Shown here: positions 33,500-41,500 of the stretch, piece by piece
Numbering within the stretch: the first letter of the stretch is position 1
Layout of the letters: every line of letters begins with the position of its first letter
The notes under the pieces: model-generated
What the model saw: only the letters and a program-made list of their open reading frames with translations
Databases searched by the model: none
What the model was told of the DNA's origin: nothing
NCBI GenBank assembly: GCA_002369135.1
Contig: DFEY01000003.1
Coordinates: 335,268-399,267, forward strand
Source: Lachnospira sp. UBA3790
GTDB taxonomy: Bacteria; Bacillota; Clostridia; Lachnospirales; Lachnospiraceae
Length of the DNA: 64,000 nucleotides
Direction of reading: 5' to 3'
Program-made: the position numbers and the translations under genes

Positions 33500-34201
33500 A
33501 TGAGCAAAACCATATTAATAGTGGAAGATAACGATAAACTTAGAAAAACGGTTAAAGAGTTTTTGGAGTTTAATGATTATCTAGTTTTAGAAGCAGTGGA
33601 CGGCGAAGAAGGTGTCGCTCAATTTGAAGAGTATATTGAAGACATCGACTTAGTTCTTCTTGATATTATGCTACCTGGTATTGATGGACAAGAAGTATTG
33701 AAGAAGATTCGCGAAGTTTCATCGCTTCCAGTCATTATGATGACTGCAAAGTCAGGAGATGTTGAGCAGATTAAGAGCTTTAGCAATGGAGTGGATGATT
33801 ACATTAAGAAACCATTCCAATTGATGGTATTGAAAGCTCGTATAGATGCTATCTTTAAACGTGCATCACATGTTCCAACAGGACATATCGAAGAGAAGAT
33901 GGAACCTATAGAAGTAGGAAAGCTCAAACTAGATGTTACTTCTAGAAAAGCTTATATCGATGGTAAACTAATGCCGACTACTCCAAAGGAATTTGATATT
34001 CTAGTTTACTTAGCAGAAAATGAGAGTGTGGCACTAAAACGTGAACAGATTTTGGATGCTGTTTGGGGACAGGATTACGATGGAACATTTAGAACTGTCG
34101 ATACTGTTATCAAACAGATTAGAAATAAGATGGGCAAGAAATGTCCATACATTAGATCAATTTACGGCGTAGGCTATATATTTGAGGTAAATGATGATTA
34201 A
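33500..34201 (+). CDS. OmpR-family response regulator (system 1)
   Basis: 233 residues: a receiver domain (acidic pair in IVEDND, phospho-acceptor Asp in LLDIMLPG near residue 53, Thr/Ala in MTAKS, Lys in KKPF) and a winged-helix DNA-binding domain from about 135. The ATG 33500 with GGAGG 5 nt upstream is chosen; the longer reading begins at a GTG 30 bp earlier and spans the ribosome site. It overlaps its kinase gene by a few bases. Target genes are unknown. Confidence 0.92.
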   Translation: MSKTILIVEDNDKLRKTVKEFLEFNDYLVLEAVDGEEGVAQFEEYIEDIDLVLLDIMLPGIDGQEVLKKIREVSSLPVIMMTAKSGDVEQIKSFSNGVDDYIKKPFQLMVLKARIDAIFKRASHVPTGHIEEKMEPIEVGKLKLDVTSRKAYIDGKLMPTTPKEFDILVYLAENESVALKREQILDAVWGQDYDGTFRTVDTVIKQIRNKMGKKCPYIRSIYGVGYIFEVNDD

Positions 34202-35627
34202 AACAATTAGGGGACGAATGGTCATACTGATGACGCTAACTATCTTAGTGTTAACTGTGGCCATTTTTTCTGTTTTTGCATTGTTTGCAGATGACTATTA
34301 TTACTCCAGAAAAAGGGGAATGATTTCAGATGCATACAAGAAGTTGCAAAAAACAGATGTGTTAAACTTGAATAACGACAACAAAGCTATTTCACAATAT
34401 GAAGATGAGCGAATCACCTTTATTATTTGTAATAGTAGTTTTGAGCGTGTCTATGTTACGAAGATGGAAAAGAAACCTATAGATGCGCAGACTCGTATCG
34501 CAAACGACATAGTTGCAAATATGAGATCGTTTTCATATAAATACAAGAGCAAAGAGACAAAAAAGAGAATTATTGGATACGGCAAAAAACTTCAGGATGA
34601 TGAAGATTACTACATCTACATTTACGAGAGTAAAGAGGCAACAAGCATATTCTTTAATTACTATAGATGGTTCTTCTTTATAGTAGGTGCATTTGTCTTA
34701 ATTGCAGGAATCCTAATTTCGCTTTATATTGCCAGTCGTTTGACGCGTCCTATCAGAAAGATAGAGCAGGCTGCAAGTAACGCGGTTGATAGTGGATACT
34801 CATTGAATGTAGAGACTAAGCATGATTTTAAAGAAGTGGATTCTTTGGCTAACAGCATTAACAAGATGCTCACACAAATCAGAACTCAAATGACTGATTT
34901 GCAAGATGAACTTAGTACACAAACTATGGCTGAAGAAGAGAGACGTGTGTTCATTAATAATGTTTCTCACGAGCTTAAAACTCCTTTGGCGGTCATTTCT
35001 AGTCAGATAGAGATGCTTGATTTGATTGACGATGAGGAGAAGAGAAAAGAATACATCAAATCTATAACTGAAGAAACTGACAGAATGACTGATATGATCA
35101 ACGACATGATAGTGATGTATGCGACAAAGAGTAATGAGAAAGAATTCTCTATCGAGGAAGCTGATGTGGCTGATTTGGTTTGTGAGACACTTGGCAATTA
35201 TGAAGAACTATTTGCTGAGAAAAATATTGAAGTAGAACAAGACTACGACGAAAACTGCATCGCAAGAATAAATACGAGATATATTTCACAGGCTGTCAGC
35301 AACTATATTTCAAACGCTATCAAGCACTGTAAGGACCCTGGTAGGATTACTGTTAAAGTTAAAAACAATAATGATAGCATCAGAGTGGAAGTTGGTAACA
35401 ATGGTGATCCAGTGCCTGACAAATACAAAGATAAGATTTGGGATATGTTCTACTCGAAGGATGACAAGAATAAGAAGAACAAGATGAAGAGTAGCGGAAT
35501 AGGACTATCTATTGTAAAAAGCGTTATGGAAGTCCACAATGGTGATTACGGATTTGATAACGTGGATGACAGAGTGGTTTTCTGGATGGAAATTCCTAAA
35601 AACTTAAATGAATACACTAACGAATAA
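34194..35627 (+). CDS. Sensor histidine kinase (system 1)
   Basis: About 477 residues: a transmembrane helix near 10-30, an extracytoplasmic loop of about 120 residues, a second helix near 155-180, HAMP, a HisKA box NNVSHELKTP with the phospho-accepting His near 260, and HATPase with N, G1 and G2 boxes (YISNAIKH, SGIGLSIVK). I prefer ATG 34194 because GAGG is 6 nt upstream; ATG 34191 is closer than ideal. It forms a pair with the regulator before it. The stimulus cannot be predicted. Confidence 0.9.
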   Translation: MIKTIRGRMVILMTLTILVLTVAIFSVFALFADDYYYSRKRGMISDAYKKLQKTDVLNLNNDNKAISQYEDERITFIICNSSFERVYVTKMEKKPIDAQTRIANDIVANMRSFSYKYKSKETKKRIIGYGKKLQDDEDYYIYIYESKEATSIFFNYYRWFFFIVGAFVLIAGILISLYIASRLTRPIRKIEQAASNAVDSGYSLNVETKHDFKEVDSLANSINKMLTQIRTQMTDLQDELSTQTMAEEERRVFINNVSHELKTPLAVISSQIEMLDLIDDEEKRKEYIKSITEETDRMTDMINDMIVMYATKSNEKEFSIEEADVADLVCETLGNYEELFAEKNIEVEQDYDENCIARINTRYISQAVSNYISNAIKHCKDPGRITVKVKNNNDSIRVEVGNNGDPVPDKYKDKIWDMFYSKDDKNKKNKMKSSGIGLSIVKSVMEVHNGDYGFDNVDDRVVFWMEIPKNLNEYTNE

Positions 35628-35656
35628 AATATTGAAGAAATAATGAAAAACAACTT

Positions 35657-35688
35657 GACCTATACTAATTATCGCGTTAGTATAGGTC
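35657..35688 (+). terminator. Hairpin between the kinase gene and tmRNA
   Basis: GACCTATACTAA pairs with TTAGTATAGGTC around an 8-nt loop. The following bases are only partly T, so it is a weak terminator at best. Confidence 0.5.
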
Positions 35689-35720
35689 TTGCATTTTGAT
35701 AATTAAATATCAACCAGTAA

Positions 35721-36068
35721 GGGCTAGTACTGGTTTCGACAGGGATTTGGAAACTGGGGAAGCGAGTCGTATGGGATGCGTTAAATGCCAATTTTAAATT
35801 TAAACGCTGATAAAAAATTAGCAATCGCTGCGTAATTTATTCGTAGCAATCTGACTTTAATGCACCTACACTTTAATTTCAGGTTTTATGTTTATGTAGG
35901 AAACGACGGATGCTTTCGCTTCAAAGCATTTGGGCGTATCTAGAAGCTACCTATTTCATTTGGGTGTCTATCTCCGTTTGAATTAGGGAATTTCAATGAT
36001 AGACTACACTCGTAGAAGCACGGCGGAAGAATTTTTGGACGTGGGTTCAACTCCCACCTAGTCCACTA
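35721..36068 (+). ncRNA. ssrA: Transfer-messenger RNA (tmRNA)
   Basis: Rescues stalled ribosomes. The acceptor stem GGGCTAG (35721) pairs with CTAGTCC (36058-36064). The TTTCGACAGGG box near the 5' end and GTGGGTTCAACTCCCAC T-arm near the 3' end are diagnostic. The 3' end is CTA in the DNA, so CCA must be added. The resume codon is probably GCT in TAAACGCTGAT, giving a tag ADKKLAIAA (plus the tmRNA-borne Ala) that stops at TAA. The tag ends in IAA, not the common LAA. Pseudoknot-like G/C-rich segments follow. Confidence 0.95.
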
Positions 36069-36103
36069 AAATAAGCACATCATTATAGATGTGCTTATTT
36101 TTA
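36069..36103 (+). terminator. Terminator after tmRNA
   Basis: AAATAAGCACATC pairs with GATGTGCTTATTT, 6-nt loop, T-rich tail. A TATAAT at 36106 could start the next operon. Confidence 0.9.
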
Positions 36104-36189
36104 TGTTATAATTTAGTAGTTAGTGTTCATATAATAAACACAATTTTAGAAGATAATATCTACTAGATAAACATACGGAGGATAAAACT

Positions 36190-36864
36190 ATGGCAGATTT
36201 AAAAATTCTGGTAGTAGACGATGAAGCTAGAATGAGAAAGCTAGTAAAAGACTTTCTCACACGCGAAAATTACATAGTGAAAGAAGCAGCCGATGGAGAA
36301 GAGGCTATTGATATATTCTTTGAGGATAACGATATTGATTTGGTTATCCTTGATGTTATGATGCCAAAAATGGACGGTTGGGAAGTGTGCAAGGAGATTA
36401 GACAGTTCTCTAAAGTTCCTATCATTATGCTCACTGCTAAAGGCGAAGAGAGCGACGAATTACTTGGCTTTGATCTAGGTGTTGATGAATACATCTCAAA
36501 ACCATTTAGTCCAAAGATTTTGGTTGCTAGAGTTAATGCAATTCTTAGAAGAACAAACAACATTGATGAGAATGAAAACATGGTAGCTGGTGATATAGAA
36601 GTAAACCAGGCTGCTCATACAGTTACAGTGAAGGGCAAACCTATTGAACTAAGTTTCAAGGAATTCGAACTATTAGAATACTTTATTAAGAATAAAGGTA
36701 TCGCATTATCTCGTGAGAATATTCTAAACAATGTTTGGAATTACGATTACTTTGGCGATGCCAGAACTATTGATACACATGTTAAGAAACTCCGCGCGAA
36801 GTTAGGCGACTGCGGAGATTACATCCAGACTATTTGGGGAATGGGGTATAAATTTGAAGTCTAA
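36190..36864 (+). CDS. OmpR-family response regulator (system 2)
   Basis: 224 residues: receiver with VDDE acidic pair, Asp in LDVMMPKMDG near residue 55, LTAK and KPFSP, then a winged-helix domain from about 130. CGGAGG precedes the ATG. It overlaps its kinase gene by 11 bp. The same RR-HK order as system 1 stands on the other side of tmRNA; the two regulators are related but not close copies. Confidence 0.92.
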   Translation: MADLKILVVDDEARMRKLVKDFLTRENYIVKEAADGEEAIDIFFEDNDIDLVILDVMMPKMDGWEVCKEIRQFSKVPIIMLTAKGEESDELLGFDLGVDEYISKPFSPKILVARVNAILRRTNNIDENENMVAGDIEVNQAAHTVTVKGKPIELSFKEFELLEYFIKNKGIALSRENILNNVWNYDYFGDARTIDTHVKKLRAKLGDCGDYIQTIWGMGYKFEV

Positions 36865-38374
36865 AGATGAGCGTAAAACGAATAGAACTGTACCAATAAC
36901 AAAGTCTATTTCTACTAAATTGACTTTTCTTATTGTTGCAGTAATGCTTTTGTCTGTTATAGCTGCAGGCGTTTTTGGTACGCTGTTTTTAGAGAAGTAC
37001 TACACTAAGCAAAAGCAGTCAGCTGTTAAGCAAGTATATAAAACTTTTGATAAAGTCGTAAAGAGGGATGCTGGTTTTAGTGAATCTGAAGACATTCAAG
37101 AATTGAATGGCATTTTGGAAAAAACTGGTGCCAGTGCAATTGTAATAAATAATAGTGGAGTGGCTCTCTACACATATGGTTCAGAGATGCCTCTTCGTCA
37201 AAGATGGCGCGATTTAGTTTTCGGTTTTGGCGATGATAAGAGGTACAAATCTGAAATTGTAGAGAAGAACAGTGAGTATAACCTACTTTATACTGAGGAT
37301 CCTTCGGCAAAGACCTATCATTATGAATTAGTTTCAGAATTATCTAATGACAGTGATTTGGTGGTGCGTCTTTCAGTTGAGAACTTCAAAGAAAGTCTAA
37401 GTATCACAAACCATTTCTATGCTGGATTAGCCATAGTTTTAATAGTAATTATTACAATTCTAATGATTGTATTAACTAGAAAATATACAATTCCTATGCT
37501 TCAGTTAGCATCCATTTCTAAGAGGATGTCAGAACTTGATTTTGATGTTAAGTATGAAGGAAATCATGACGACGAGCTTGGAGTTTTGGGCGATAGTATG
37601 AATGAGATGTCTGAAAAGTTAGAGAGCACTATCACAGAACTAAAGACTGCTAACTTAGAATTAGAAAAAGACATCAAGCAGAAAGAAGAAGTAGATGAAC
37701 TAAGAAAAGAGTTTATATCAAATGTTTCTCACGAACTAAAGACACCTATTGCTCTTATACAAGGATATGCTGAAGGCTTGTCGGATGGAATTAATGATAA
37801 TCCAGAGGACATTAAATACTATAGTGACGTGATAGTGGATGAGGCAAACAAACTAAACAAGATGGTTCAGAAACTTATGACTCTAAATCAGATTGAGTTT
37901 GGTAGTGTGAACCTAAATATCCAACACTTCGACATAGTTGAAGTTATAAATGCGTTGATTTCTCGCAGACAGATTTTGTCGGAGAAAGATAATATTAAGA
38001 TAGAAGTAGTTGCCCCTGATAAACAATTTGTCTGGGGCGATGAATTCTACATAGAAGAAGTCATTACAAACTACTTAAACAATGCCGTTAACCATGTCGA
38101 TGATAAGCGCATCATTAAGGTGCAAGTGACTGAAAATAATGGTATAGTAAGAGTGTCGGTTTTCAACTCTGGAAAGCCTATCCCAGAGGACGAGGTAGAA
38201 AAAATCTGGGTAAAATTTTATAAAGTTGATAAAGCAAGAACCCGCGAATATGGCGGAAGTGGTATTGGACTTTCAATAGTCAAAGCCATTATGGACAACC
38301 ACGACAAAGAATGTGGCGCGATTAACCATACTGACGGCGTAGAGTTTTGGTTTGAGCTTGATTCTAATAATTAG
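36854..38374 (+). CDS. Sensor histidine kinase (system 2)
   Basis: 506 residues, apparently from a TTG start at 36854 with GGGG 7-8 nt upstream; no ATG is well placed. A transmembrane helix near 25-48, an outside domain of about 140 residues, a second helix near 190-210, HAMP, the HisKA box SNVSHELKTP with the phospho-accepting His, and HATPase motifs (YLNNAVNH, SGIGLSIVK). Organisation resembles ResE/VanS-type envelope kinases. hisH begins 8 bp after its end. Confidence 0.88.
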   Translation: MKSKDERKTNRTVPITKSISTKLTFLIVAVMLLSVIAAGVFGTLFLEKYYTKQKQSAVKQVYKTFDKVVKRDAGFSESEDIQELNGILEKTGASAIVINNSGVALYTYGSEMPLRQRWRDLVFGFGDDKRYKSEIVEKNSEYNLLYTEDPSAKTYHYELVSELSNDSDLVVRLSVENFKESLSITNHFYAGLAIVLIVIITILMIVLTRKYTIPMLQLASISKRMSELDFDVKYEGNHDDELGVLGDSMNEMSEKLESTITELKTANLELEKDIKQKEEVDELRKEFISNVSHELKTPIALIQGYAEGLSDGINDNPEDIKYYSDVIVDEANKLNKMVQKLMTLNQIEFGSVNLNIQHFDIVEVINALISRRQILSEKDNIKIEVVAPDKQFVWGDEFYIEEVITNYLNNAVNHVDDKRIIKVQVTENNGIVRVSVFNSGKPIPEDEVEKIWVKFYKVDKARTREYGGSGIGLSIVKAIMDNHDKECGAINHTDGVEFWFELDSNN

Positions 38375-38382
38375 GGGAAATT

Positions 38383-38988
38383 ATGATAGCAATTATTGAT
38401 TATGATGCAGGAAATATTCATAGTGTAAAGAATGCCTTCGATTTTATTGGCGAGGAAACTGTGACCACTAGAGATCCAAATGAGATTTTGGCCGCAGACA
38501 AAATTGTTTTGCCAGGTGTCGGAGCCTTTGGCGATGCTATGGATAAGTTAAAAGAATATAAACTAGTGAATACTATCTACGATGTGGTAGAGAGTAAGAA
38601 ACCTATGCTTGCTATTTGTCTAGGGCTTCAGCTTTTGTTTGAAGGAAGTGAAGAGTCTCCTGGAAAGACTGGTCTAGGAATAGTTCAGGGTGAAGTTTTG
38701 CATATACCAGATCAAGTAGGTTTTAAAATTCCACATATCGGTTGGAATTCACTTGATCTTTCAAACGATGGAAGATTATTTAAGGGAATGGAAAACCCTT
38801 ATGTATATTTCGTCCATTCTTATTATGCCAAGGCAAAGGATGATGCGGTAGTTACAGCATCTACTGATTACATCACACAGATGCACACATCTATTGAGCA
38901 AGATAATATTTTTGCTTGTCAATTTCATCCAGAGAAGAGTGGCGATGTAGGAATTCAAATACTAAAGAATTTTGTTGAAATAGAATAG
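38383..38988 (+). CDS. hisH: Imidazole glycerol phosphate synthase, glutaminase subunit
   Basis: A 201-residue class I glutamine amidotransferase that feeds ammonia to HisF. The catalytic Cys is in ICLGLQLLF, His in CQFHPEK and Glu two residues on. LPGVGAFGDAM and IGWN are family motifs. It lies next to hisF but without the rest of a histidine operon. Confidence 0.95.
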   Translation: MIAIIDYDAGNIHSVKNAFDFIGEETVTTRDPNEILAADKIVLPGVGAFGDAMDKLKEYKLVNTIYDVVESKKPMLAICLGLQLLFEGSEESPGKTGLGIVQGEVLHIPDQVGFKIPHIGWNSLDLSNDGRLFKGMENPYVYFVHSYYAKAKDDAVVTASTDYITQMHTSIEQDNIFACQFHPEKSGDVGIQILKNFVEIE

Positions 38989-38996
38989 GAGATAAA

Positions 38997-39809
38997 ATGT
39001 TTACGAAAAGAATTATCCCATGTTTGGATATAGATGATAATAGAGTGGTGAAGGGTACTAACTTTGTCGACCTCAAAGATGCTGGAGATCCGGTAGAGGT
39101 GGCAAAGGTTTACAATGCTGCCGGCGCAGATGAATTGGTATTTTTGGATATCACAGCTTCATCTGACCACAGAGACACAGTGGTAGATTTAGTTCGTCGC
39201 GTAGCAGAGCAAGTTTTCATTCCATTTACCGTGGGTGGAGGAATTAGAACTGTAGATGACTTTAGAGAAGTTTTAAGAAACGGTGCTGATAAAGTAGCAA
39301 TTAATTCAGCTGCTATTGAAAATCCAGATTTGATTAGCGATGCTGCTAAGAAGTTTGGAAGTCAGTGCGTGGTAGTTGCTATTGATGCTAAAAGAAATGA
39401 AGACGGTGAAACTTGGAACATTTATAAATATGGCGGAAGAGTGGACACTGGTATCGATGCAGTAGAGTGGGCTGTTCGTGCAGAGGACTTGGGCGCAGGC
39501 GAAATCCTTCTTACAAGTATGGACTGCGACGGCGTGAAAGACGGTTACGACATTGAACTAACTCGCGAGATTTCAGAAGCAGTTAGTATTCCAGTAATTG
39601 CATCTGGTGGCGCAGGGAATAAAGAACACTTTTACGATGCGCTAACTACTGGTGGAGCAGATGCAGCGCTTGCAGCATCACTATTTCACTTTAAAGAGTT
39701 AGAGATAAGTGATGTAAAAGATTTTCTGGCTAGCAAAGGTGTTCCAGTACGAATAGTTAAAGACAGTGTACAAGATTACATTGATTCTTCGGCAGGAATT
39801 AAAAAGTAA
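38997..39809 (+). CDS. hisF: Imidazole glycerol phosphate synthase, cyclase subunit
   Basis: Beta/alpha-barrel enzyme joining the histidine and purine pathways. It carries the paired aspartates in PCLDIDDN and VVAIDAKR, GGIRTVDDF and the second phosphate site GGAGN. At 270 residues it is about 18 longer than usual; the extra tail (KDSVQDYIDSSAGIKK) has no known role. The stop overlaps the start of the lipid kinase gene by one base. Confidence 0.95.
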   Translation: MFTKRIIPCLDIDDNRVVKGTNFVDLKDAGDPVEVAKVYNAAGADELVFLDITASSDHRDTVVDLVRRVAEQVFIPFTVGGGIRTVDDFREVLRNGADKVAINSAAIENPDLISDAAKKFGSQCVVVAIDAKRNEDGETWNIYKYGGRVDTGIDAVEWAVRAEDLGAGEILLTSMDCDGVKDGYDIELTREISEAVSIPVIASGGAGNKEHFYDALTTGGADAALAASLFHFKELEISDVKDFLASKGVPVRIVKDSVQDYIDSSAGIKK

Positions 39810-40681
39810 TGATATATCATTTTATTATTAATGGAAAAAGTGGAAAAGATAACAAGTCTCTCGTGGAAACAAAAATCAGAGAGGCTTGTTTTAAGCGTAA
39901 AATAAATTACGACATTACATACACTGAAAGACCTAGTGATGCAAAAAGAATAGCAGAAGAATTTCCAGATGAAGAGTGTGTAATCTTTTCCGTTGGCGGC
40001 GATGGAAATTTAAACGATACTCTAAATGGAATAGTTGGAAGCAAGAATAAGATTCTAGCTAATATTCCAGCTGGCAGTGGAAATGATTTTTCTAGAACAC
40101 TAATGAAACTAGATGATGGGATTCACAGCGTTGATATTGGTTCAATTAACCATAGATATTTTATAAATGTTGCTTGCGTGGGATTAGATGCAGATGTGGC
40201 AGAGAATGTTGCGATTACACGTGAAAAGAAGTGGATTCCAACTAGCCAAAGATTTAACGCAAGTTTTGTTTATACATATTTTAAATACTTGCCTAAGAAT
40301 GTGAAGATTAAAATAGGCGAGAGTGAGATTAAAGACGATATCACAATACTGGCTATCTGTAATGCACAGTATTACGGTAGTGGATACCACATAGCTCCAC
40401 ATGCACTTTTGGATGATGGATTTTTTGATATTTATTTGGCGAAGAAGATACCAAAGATTAAAATTCTTCCAATGCTTTTAGCTCTAGCTAGAGGGAAACA
40501 CGAAAAGTATTCAGCCATTAATAGGTATCAAGAGTCAAGTGTTCATATCGAGTCGGAACAGAAACTATCATTTAATGTAGATGGAGAATTGATGCGTGGA
40601 AATAGTTTTGATATAAAACTTCACAAAGCGGCAGTAAAAGTTTTTAACGACAAACAATTCATTTATGAAATCATAAAATAG
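39809..40681 (+). CDS. Diacylglycerol/lipid kinase-family protein
   Basis: 290 residues with the GGDGNLND nucleotide motif of the DagK/YegS/LCB5 family and the PAGSGNDFSR segment. These enzymes phosphorylate diacylglycerol or sphingoid lipids, in Bacillus mostly for lipid recycling. Spacing to hisF (TAATG overlap) implies coupled translation. The exact lipid is not predictable. Confidence 0.88.
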   Translation: MIYHFIINGKSGKDNKSLVETKIREACFKRKINYDITYTERPSDAKRIAEEFPDEECVIFSVGGDGNLNDTLNGIVGSKNKILANIPAGSGNDFSRTLMKLDDGIHSVDIGSINHRYFINVACVGLDADVAENVAITREKKWIPTSQRFNASFVYTYFKYLPKNVKIKIGESEIKDDITILAICNAQYYGSGYHIAPHALLDDGFFDIYLAKKIPKIKILPMLLALARGKHEKYSAINRYQESSVHIESEQKLSFNVDGELMRGNSFDIKLHKAAVKVFNDKQFIYEIIK

Positions 40682-40689
40682 GAGAGAGT

Positions 40690-41370
40690 ATGGCAGCATT
40701 AACTGGCGATTGGGAGCAAGCCCTAAAGCCTGAATTTGGAAAAGACTACTATAGAGAATTATTTAAGTTTGTAAAAGAGGAGTACAGTACAAAAACTATT
40801 TATCCTCCGGCAAACGATATTTTTAATGCTTTCCATTGTACGCCACTAAGCGAAGTGAAAGTGCTATTGATTGGACAAGATCCATATCACAACGAGCACC
40901 AAGCACATGGCCTATCATTCTCAGTATTGCCTGGCAATGATATTCCGCCATCACTTCAAAACATATATAAAGAACTAAATGATGATTTGGGATGCTATAT
41001 TCCAAACAATGGTTATTTAAAGAAGTGGGCTGACCAAGGAGTAATGCTTTTAAATGCAGTGTTAACAGTTCGCGCTCACCAAGCAAACTCACATCAAGGC
41101 AAAGGCTGGGAGCAATTTACAGATGCAGTTATTAGAGAAATAAATAAACAAGATAGACCAATTGTTATCTTTCTTTGGGGAGCACCTGCTAGAAAGAAAA
41201 AAACTATGCTAGATAATCCAAAACATTTAGTACTAGAAGCTCCACACCCAAGTCCATTATCAGCATACAGAGGATTCTTTGGTTGTAAACACTTTAGTAA
41301 GTGTAACGAGTTCCTTGAGGCAAATGGAATTAAGCCAATTGATTGGCAAATAGAGAATATACGCGTTTAA
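40690..41370 (+). CDS. ung: Uracil-DNA glycosylase
   Basis: Family 1 enzyme of 226 residues that removes uracil from DNA. It has the water-activating motif GQDPYH near residue 62 and the DNA-intercalating HPSPLSAYRGF. Size and motifs are canonical. It is the last gene of the run starting at 36190 and ends before a long bidirectional hairpin. Confidence 0.97.
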   Translation: MAALTGDWEQALKPEFGKDYYRELFKFVKEEYSTKTIYPPANDIFNAFHCTPLSEVKVLLIGQDPYHNEHQAHGLSFSVLPGNDIPPSLQNIYKELNDDLGCYIPNNGYLKKWADQGVMLLNAVLTVRAHQANSHQGKGWEQFTDAVIREINKQDRPIVIFLWGAPARKKKTMLDNPKHLVLEAPHPSPLSAYRGFFGCKHFSKCNEFLEANGIKPIDWQIENIRV

Positions 41371-41382
41371 AAGAGCAGTTGT

Positions 41383-41442
41383 ATCAATAAATAAAAAGAC
41401 AGAGATGAGAATATATTCTTATCTCTGTCTTTTTGTTTATTG
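41383..41442. terminator. Long bidirectional terminator after ung
   Basis: ATCAATAAA...AAAAAGACAGAGAT...GAAT pairs with ATTC...ATCTCTGTCTTTTT...TTTATTGAT, a stem of about 25 bp with an A arm and a T arm. It ends ung (+) and the dehydratase-activator gene (-). Confidence 0.9.
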
Positions 41443-41444
41443 AT

Positions 41445-41487
41445 ATATCGCGCTTGCGCGATATGAATATTTTGCGAAGCAAAATAT
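41445..41487. repeat. Twin hairpin element
   Basis: Two small palindromes side by side: ATATCGCGC-TT-GCGCGATAT and ATATTTTGC-GAA-GCAAAATAT, each followed by GAAT. It resembles REP-like intergenic elements; only one copy is in the window. Confidence 0.55.
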
Positions 41488-41500
41488 GAATGCATCTGTT

